Shown piece after piece: positions 58,893 to 64,000 of a stretch of 64,000 nt of DNA. Position 1 is the stretch's first letter. Every line of letters begins with the position of its first letter. The stretch covers positions 124,001 through 188,000 of the forward strand of contig NZ_CP115920.1 in assembly GCF_040412085.2 (NCBI RefSeq), written 5' to 3'. The notes beneath the pieces were generated by a model. The model made no database searches. It saw nothing but the letters and a program-made list of their open reading frames with translations, and was not told where the DNA came from. This stretch comes from Vibrio sp. CB1-14. Its GTDB lineage: Bacteria > Pseudomonadota > Gammaproteobacteria > Enterobacterales > Vibrionaceae. The position numbers were made by a program, and so were the translations under genes.

Positions 58893-60734
58893 TTAGCCCT
58901 CGAGTTTGGACTTATCACGTACCGCACCTTTATCGGCGCTGGTGGCTAGATTGGCGTAAGCTTTCAATGCTAGAGAAACAGTACGTTCACGATCCGCAGG
59001 TTTCCAGCCTAGCTTGTCTTGCTCTGCGCGGCGAGCCGCTAGCTCGTCTTCAGAAACCACAAGCGTGATCTCACGATTTGGAATATCGATGTTGATCATA
59101 TCGCCATCTTTCACCAAACCAATCGTACCGCCATTGGCCGCTTCTGGAGAGGCGTGACCGATAGACAGACCCGATGTACCGCCAGAGAAGCGACCGTCAG
59201 TCAGTAGCGCACACTCTTTACCTAGCCCCATGGATTTTAGGTAAGTGGTTGGGTACAGCATTTCTTGCATGCCCGGACCGCCTTTTGGACCTTCGTAGCG
59301 GATAACCACAACATCACCGGCTTTCACTTTGCCGCCTAGGATGCCATCTACCGCATCTTCTTGGCTTTCGAATACAACTGCAGAACCTTGGAACTTAAGG
59401 ATGCTCTCATCCACGCCAGCTGTCTTAACGATACAGCCATCCAGTGCGATGTTACCTTTTAGCACCGCAAGACCGCCGTCTTGGCTGTAAGCATTTTCTT
59501 TAGTACGGATACAACCATTTTCACGGTCGTCATCGAGGGTGTCCCAGCGACAATCTTGTGAGAAGGCTTGTGTAGTACGAATACCTGCAGGACCTGCGCG
59601 GTAGAAGGATTTTACTTCTTCCGAATCCGTCAGCATGATGTCGTATTGAGACAACTGCTCCTCCATTGTCAGACCAAGTACCGTTTTTGTTTGGTTGTTC
59701 AACAGACCAGCGCGATTAAGCTCACCTAGGATGCCGATAACACCACCAGCGCGGTGTACGTCTTCCATGTGATACTTAGGTGTCGATGGTGCCACTTTAC
59801 AAAGGTTAGGTACGCGGCGAGACATCTGGTCGATATCTTCCATATCAAAATTGATTTCGCCTTCTTGAGCAGCAGCCAATAAGTGAAGTACTGTGTTGGT
59901 TGAGCCACCCATGGCAATATCAAGCGCCATTGCGTTCTCAAATGCATCTTTGTTGGCAATGTTTCGAGGTAGTGCTGACGAATCATCTTGCTCGTAGCAA
60001 CGCTTAGTGAGTTCAACGATGCGTTTACCTGCGTTCTTAAATAGCACTTCACGATCCGCGTGCGTCGCAAGCAGAGAACCGTTGCCTGGCTGAGACAGAC
60101 CCAGCGCTTCAGTCAGACAGTTCATTGAGTTGGCGGTAAACATACCAGAGCAAGAGCCACAAGTAGGGCATGCAGAGCGCTCGATTTGCTCACTTTGCTC
60201 ATCGGAAACTGTTGGATCGGCACCTTGGATCATGGCATCAACCAGATCAAGTTTGATGATCTGATCAGAAAGCTTGGTTTTACCTGCTTCCATTGGACCG
60301 CCAGACACAAAGATCACTGGGATATTAAGGCGCATTGAGGCCATAAGCATTCCTGGAGTGATCTTGTCGCAGTTTGAGATACACACCATAGCATCGGCAC
60401 AGTGCGCATTGACCATGTACTCTACCGAGTCGGCGATGAGTTCACGTGATGGCAGTGAGTACAGCATGCCGCCGTGACCCATTGCGATACCATCATCCAC
60501 GGCGATGGTGTTGAATTCTTTAGCGATGCCGCCCGCTTCTTCGATCTCACGTGCGACGAGCTGACCAAGATCTTTCAGGTGTACGTGACCTGGAACAAAC
60601 TGAGTGAACGAGTTCACAACGGCAATGATAGGCTTACCGAAGTCTTCATCTTTAACGCCAGTAGCGCGCCATAGAGCACGCGCACCAGCCATATTGCGAC
60701 CATGAGTTGTGGTGGCAGAACGATATTTTGGCAT
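58893..60734 (-). CDS. ilvD: IlvD, dihydroxy-acid dehydratase
   Basis: 613 residues (E. coli 616). Fe-S cluster cysteines in [13 protein letters not shown] (about 119-131) and [19 protein letters not shown] (about 192-210); [14 protein letters not shown] near the end. Forms 2-keto acids for valine and isoleucine. ilvA follows two bases after its stop. Confidence 0.98.
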   Translation of the reverse strand: MPKYRSATTTHGRNMAGARALWRATGVKDEDFGKPIIAVVNSFTQFVPGHVHLKDLGQLVAREIEEAGGIAKEFNTIAVDDGIAMGHGGMLYSLPSRELIADSVEYMVNAHCADAMVCISNCDKITPGMLMASMRLNIPVIFVSGGPMEAGKTKLSDQIIKLDLVDAMIQGADPTVSDEQSEQIERSACPTCGSCSGMFTANSMNCLTEALGLSQPGNGSLLATHADREVLFKNAGKRIVELTKRCYEQDDSSALPRNIANKDAFENAMALDIAMGGSTNTVLHLLAAAQEGEINFDMEDIDQMSRRVPNLCKVAPSTPKYHMEDVHRAGGVIGILGELNRAGLLNNQTKTVLGLTMEEQLSQYDIMLTDSEEVKSFYRAGPAGIRTTQAFSQDCRWDTLDDDRENGCIRTKENAYSQDGGLAVLKGNIALDGCIVKTAGVDESILKFQGSAVVFESQEDAVDGILGGKVKAGDVVVIRYEGPKGGPGMQEMLYPTTYLKSMGLGKECALLTDGRFSGGTSGLSIGHASPEAANGGTIGLVKDGDMINIDIPNREITLVVSEDELAARRAEQDKLGWKPADRERTVSLALKAYANLATSADKGAVRDKSKLEG

Positions 60735-60763
60735 TGTAATACTTCCTTAAATTTACCTGGTGC

Positions 60764-61705
60764 TTACTGGTTATCTTGAGGGTAGACGTAGTCCAACCAG
60801 CCCCACTTATCTTCCGTGGTGCCGTTAAATAGGCCGAAGTATGCGTCTTGCATCACTTTGGTGATTGGACCGCGTTTGCCTTCGCCTACCTCAATCTTAT
60901 CGATAGTGCGTACAGGAACGATTTCTGCTGCGGTACCTGTCATGAACACTTCATCAGCAAGGTAAAGTGCTTCACGAGCAATGTTTGTTTCACGCACTTC
61001 ATAGCCCATGTCTTTTGCTAGCGTCATGATAGAGTCACGGGTAATACCAGGAAGGATAGCGCTGGTGGCAGGTGGAGTACTGATAACACCGTCTTTAATT
61101 ACGAAGATGTTCTCGCCCGCGCCTTCTGATAGGTAACCGTCAACGCTTAGCGCGATGCCTTCATCATAACCATGACGACGAGCTTCACCACCAACCAATA
61201 GTGACGATAGGTAGTTACCACCGGCTTTAGCAGCCGTTGGAATGGTGTTTGGTGCCGCACGGTTCCAGCTAGAAATCATCGCATCAACGCCGTTTGCGAG
61301 CGCTTCTTCACCTAGGTAAGAGCCCCATGGGAAAGCCGCGATGATAAGATTCATGATGGTGCCCTCTGGTGGACAAACACCTAGGCCGACATTACCAACA
61401 AAACCAAGAGGACGAATATACGCTGACTCTAGCTTGTTTTGACGCAGTGTTTCACGCGTCGCTTCCATGATTTCTTCTTCAGTGAAAGGAATAGGGAAGC
61501 GATAAATTTTTGCTGAATCTTTTAGACGCTTAGCATGCTCAGGATGGCGAAATACCACAGGCCCTTTTGGCGTGTTGTAACAGCGAACCCCTTCAAAAAC
61601 AGATGTGCCATAGTGCATTGCGTGAGTCAGGACGTGAACGTTCGCCTCTGCCCATGGAACCATCTCACCGTTAAACCAAATAAAATCTGCTGTTTTAGTA
61701 GCCAT
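60764..61705 (-). CDS. ilvE: IlvE, branched-chain amino-acid aminotransferase
   Basis: 313 residues (E. coli 309). Fold type IV PLP enzyme: PLP lysine in AAKAGGNYLSSLL (about 160-172), and YLSEGAGENIFVI (about 192-204). Last step for Val, Leu and Ile. Ends 29 bases before ilvD. Confidence 0.97.
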   Translation of the reverse strand: MATKTADFIWFNGEMVPWAEANVHVLTHAMHYGTSVFEGVRCYNTPKGPVVFRHPEHAKRLKDSAKIYRFPIPFTEEEIMEATRETLRQNKLESAYIRPLGFVGNVGLGVCPPEGTIMNLIIAAFPWGSYLGEEALANGVDAMISSWNRAAPNTIPTAAKAGGNYLSSLLVGGEARRHGYDEGIALSVDGYLSEGAGENIFVIKDGVISTPPATSAILPGITRDSIMTLAKDMGYEVRETNIAREALYLADEVFMTGTAAEIVPVRTIDKIEVGEGKRGPITKVMQDAYFGLFNGTTEDKWGWLDYVYPQDNQ

Positions 61706-61720
61706 TTAGCAATTCCTTCC

Positions 61721-62002
61721 TTATGCGTTCTGTTCTTGTAGGTTGTGATTGGTCAGTTCGTTGTTGTTAAGTTCTGTGACCTCAACGGTTCTGATGTCCC
61801 AAAGTTTCTCAATTTGGTTGATCAAAGTAGTGATTGGTCGATCGCTATCTACAATGATCTCAACGCTGGCAACCTTACTCTCATGGTTTTGGGTCGCAGC
61901 CACTTGTTTGATAATAAAGCCACGGTGGCGAATCACGCGCAGTACGCGCTCAAGCAAGACAGGTTTGTCATCGGCTTTGATGTCTAGTAGATATCTGTCC
62001 AT
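61721..62002 (-). CDS. ilvM: IlvM, acetohydroxyacid synthase II small subunit
   Basis: 93 residues, single ACT domain (KPVLLERVLRVIRHRGFIIKQV). Required for activity of IlvG. Its ATG overlaps the ilvG stop by one base (TAATG), so the subunits are translationally coupled. Slightly longer than E. coli IlvM (87). Confidence 0.96.
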   Translation of the reverse strand: MDRYLLDIKADDKPVLLERVLRVIRHRGFIIKQVAATQNHESKVASVEIIVDSDRPITTLINQIEKLWDIRTVEVTELNNNELTNHNLQEQNA

Positions 62003-63648
62003 TAGGTATTCTCCAACATGTCACTATTTGAGGCACCTGGTGGAACCAAAGGCCATACGTTTTCTTCTTCATCGATCAGCACGTGCAACATGTAAGACGT
62101 TTTAGACTCCAGCATCTCTTTCAGCGCTGGCTCGACTTCTTCTTTGCGAGTGATGGTCTTGCCTGGAATATCAAAAGCTTTAGCAAGCATGACAAAATCT
62201 GGGTTGTCATCCAAAATCGTCTCACTATGTCTGCCGTCGAAGAACAGTGACTGCCACTGCCTTACCATACCAAGACGTTGGTTATTTAACAGCACAATTT
62301 TCACTGGGATTTGGCGACGCTTTAGGGTGCCGAGTTCTTGAACGTTCATCATGAATGAACCATCACCCGTGATCAGGACGGATTGGTCATCAGGACGTCC
62401 TACTGCTGCGCCCATCGCGGCAGGCAGACCAAAGCCCATGGTGCCGAGACCTGCTGAAGTAATAAAGTTCTCAGGCAGTCTTGGCTGAATGTGCTGAGCA
62501 GCCCACATTTGGTGTTGGCCAACATCGGTCGAAACGATGGAGTTTTCCGGCATCATGTCTGAAAGCTGTTTTAACAGCAGTGGAGCAAAAATCAGATCGC
62601 CCGGGTGGTCGTAGCGCCACTTGAAGCCACTGCGCAGGCTTTCACTGTGATGTGCCCAAGCGTTAATGTCTTTTGATAGTTCAAGCTGAGGCAAGATGAC
62701 ATTGATGTCACCACGCAGCGCTGCATGCGCTTCACGCAGTTTGTTGAATTCTGCTGCATCGATATCGATGTGAATCACCTTTGCGTGTGGCGCGAAGGTA
62801 TCCAGTTTACCAGTCACACGGTCGTCAAAGCGTGCACCGACCACGATGAGTAGGTCACACTCTTGCACTACCAAGTTCGCGGCTTTGGTGCCGTGCATAC
62901 CCAGCATGCCGAGATAGTGAGGGTCGTGTCGGTCAATCGTGCCAAGACCTTTTAGTGTGCTGACACTTGGCATAGGGTTGATGCGCAGGAACTCGCGAAC
63001 GGATTCAGTCGCATCTGCTAGCTGTACACCACCACCGACATACAGTACAGGGCGAGAGCTTTCATCAAGCAACTGCTGCGCGCGTTTAACTTGTTGCTCA
63101 TCGGCAACAGGAATTGCAGGCGGTGTAAATGTAGGCAGCTCATCCACCGGAGCATTAGCAAGTTGGACATCTTTAGCGATATCAACGATGACAGGGCCAG
63201 GTCTGCCTGCTTTAGCAACTTCAAATGCTTCGGCTAGAGTGGGAGCGAGTTCGTTGATGTCGGTCACGAGGTAGCTGTGTTTGGTACACGAGAGTGACAT
63301 ACCGATCACATCCATTTCTTGGAAGGCATCAGTACCGATATGTGAACTAGCAACTTGGCCAGTGATAGCAACGAGAGGGATAGAATCGAGGAAAGCGTCA
63401 GCAAGACCGGTAACAAGGTTGGTGGCTCCAGGGCCTGAGGTTGCCATACAAACAGCAACATCTTTGGTGGCTCTTGCCATTCCGATGGCTGCCATTGCAG
63501 CGCCTTGTTCGTGTCGGCAAAGGATATGTTCCACACCACCGTCATACAAAGCATCGTAGATGGGCATGATGGCTCCACCAGGATAACCAAACACGGTCTC
63601 GATACCTTGCTGCTTCAATGCGGCTACAACTAATTCAGCACCTGTCAT
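62002..63648 (-). CDS. ilvG: IlvG, acetohydroxyacid synthase II large subunit
   Basis: 548 residues from ATG 63648 (AGGAGG upstream), the length of functional E. coli IlvG. ThDP enzyme: [11 protein letters not shown] (about 18-28) with the catalytic Glu in LCRHEQGAA (about 47), FAD-binding middle domain, and [29 protein letters not shown] (about 427-455), the ThDP-Mg motif. The frame is intact, unlike E. coli K-12. Type II enzymes resist valine, so valine should not starve the cell of isoleucine. Confidence 0.97.
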   Translation of the reverse strand: MTGAELVVAALKQQGIETVFGYPGGAIMPIYDALYDGGVEHILCRHEQGAAMAAIGMARATKDVAVCMATSGPGATNLVTGLADAFLDSIPLVAITGQVASSHIGTDAFQEMDVIGMSLSCTKHSYLVTDINELAPTLAEAFEVAKAGRPGPVIVDIAKDVQLANAPVDELPTFTPPAIPVADEQQVKRAQQLLDESSRPVLYVGGGVQLADATESVREFLRINPMPSVSTLKGLGTIDRHDPHYLGMLGMHGTKAANLVVQECDLLIVVGARFDDRVTGKLDTFAPHAKVIHIDIDAAEFNKLREAHAALRGDINVILPQLELSKDINAWAHHSESLRSGFKWRYDHPGDLIFAPLLLKQLSDMMPENSIVSTDVGQHQMWAAQHIQPRLPENFITSAGLGTMGFGLPAAMGAAVGRPDDQSVLITGDGSFMMNVQELGTLKRRQIPVKIVLLNNQRLGMVRQWQSLFFDGRHSETILDDNPDFVMLAKAFDIPGKTITRKEEVEPALKEMLESKTSYMLHVLIDEEENVWPLVPPGASNSDMLENT

Positions 63649-63787
63649 TATAGCCTCCTTGAGTGCCACGCTTATCGTGACGATTTGTCGTTCGCTTGCA
63701 CATGTTGTGCTCCATTTCTTCCTGTCATCTCAGCCTGTGGGCTTTCAATGAGTGATCACTATCAAATTACTATTATGAGTTTGTAAA

Positions 63788-63819
63788 AAAACCCCCGGAC
63801 TTTTCAGTGCGGGGGTTTT
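63788..63819 (-). terminator. ilv attenuator terminator
   Basis: AAAACCCCCG/CGGGGGTTTT stem followed by seven T on the minus strand, 14 bases after the ilvL stop codon and about 140 before ilvG. GGGGG inside ilvL (63855-63851) can pair with its CCCCC arm, giving the alternative antiterminator. Confidence 0.88.
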
Positions 63820-63832
63820 TAAAATCTTGTGG

Positions 63833-63922
63833 CTATTTAACGCCCACATGCCCCCGTGCGGTACCAATCAGGACCACAATAATCAGGCTAATCAGAGTGT
63901 GAGAGTGTGCGTTAAAAGTCAT
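63833..63922 (-). CDS. ilvL: IlvL, ilv operon leader peptide
   Basis: 29 residues, MTFNAHSHTLISLIIVVLIG followed by nine more ending GVK. Residues 10-19 hold nine Leu/Ile/Val out of ten, the regulatory codon block: stalling of ribosomes there when charged branched-chain tRNAs are scarce would favour the antiterminator. Placed directly before the attenuator. It resembles E. coli ilvL (32 residues) in design rather than in exact sequence. The ribosome site is weak (AAACAAG). Confidence 0.85.
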   Translation of the reverse strand: MTFNAHSHTLISLIIVVLIGTARGHVGVK

Positions 63923-64000
63923 TATCTTGTTTATAAATCGTTGCGTTGTGTCTAACGAAAATGTTTGCGTCCCTAGTGGTATCACAAATTTCTGTTAGCT

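Overview
The window is the replication-origin region of the main chromosome of a member of the Vibrionaceae, most likely a Vibrio species. The case rests on vibrio-like rRNA and protein sequences, on an oriC lying between mioC and mnmG, and on the neighbourhood dnaA-dnaN-recF-gyrB / amino-acid ABC transporter / rpmH-rnpA-yidD-yidC-mnmE-mioC / mnmG-rsmG-parAB-atp, which I recall as the gene order near the Vibrio cholerae chromosome 1 origin. I cannot name the species.

Left part (1-15 kb): the 3' end of ilvY, then a complete rRNA operon on the minus strand (16S, tRNA-Glu, tRNA-Lys, tRNA-Val, 23S, 5S, tRNA-Asp, tRNA-Trp). Its distal end is a scarred array of repeated terminators with a tRNA-Trp-like remnant. 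Upstream are hemG, trkH and yigZ on the same strand, then divergent fadBA with a FadR-type operator, acuI/yhdH and a LysR regulator.

Middle left (15-26 kb): a small membrane protein, tusA, and an IS4-family insertion sequence that has split the tusA terminator and carries a frameshifted transposase. Next come a small membrane protein gene ending in a stop-containing tandem repeat, a manganese exporter (mneA type) behind a yybP-ykoY Mn2+ riboswitch, glyQS, a periplasmic amylase (malS), avtA, and ibpA with a ROSE-like RNA thermometer.

Origin core (26-45 kb): gyrB, recF, dnaN and dnaA are transcribed away from oriC. A polar amino-acid/cystine-type ABC transporter and the rpmH-to-mioC cluster are transcribed towards it. 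oriC (about 40.0-40.35 kb) has four DnaA boxes, dense GATC sites and an AT-rich unwinding region. mnmG, rsmG, parA and parB follow.

Right part (45-64 kb): the nine-gene ATP synthase operon atpIBEFHAGDC, glmU, an orphan divergent ABC permease/binding-protein pair without an ATPase gene, the punR/punC purine-nucleoside efflux pair, and the ilvGMEDA operon on the minus strand, preceded by an ilvL leader peptide and attenuator.

Nearly all of it is conserved core genome. No CRISPR array, prophage, defence island or toxin-antitoxin system is visible. The points of interest are regulatory RNA elements, the terminator-targeted IS, the tRNA-terminator array, a parS-like site inside recF and a few unusual small features.
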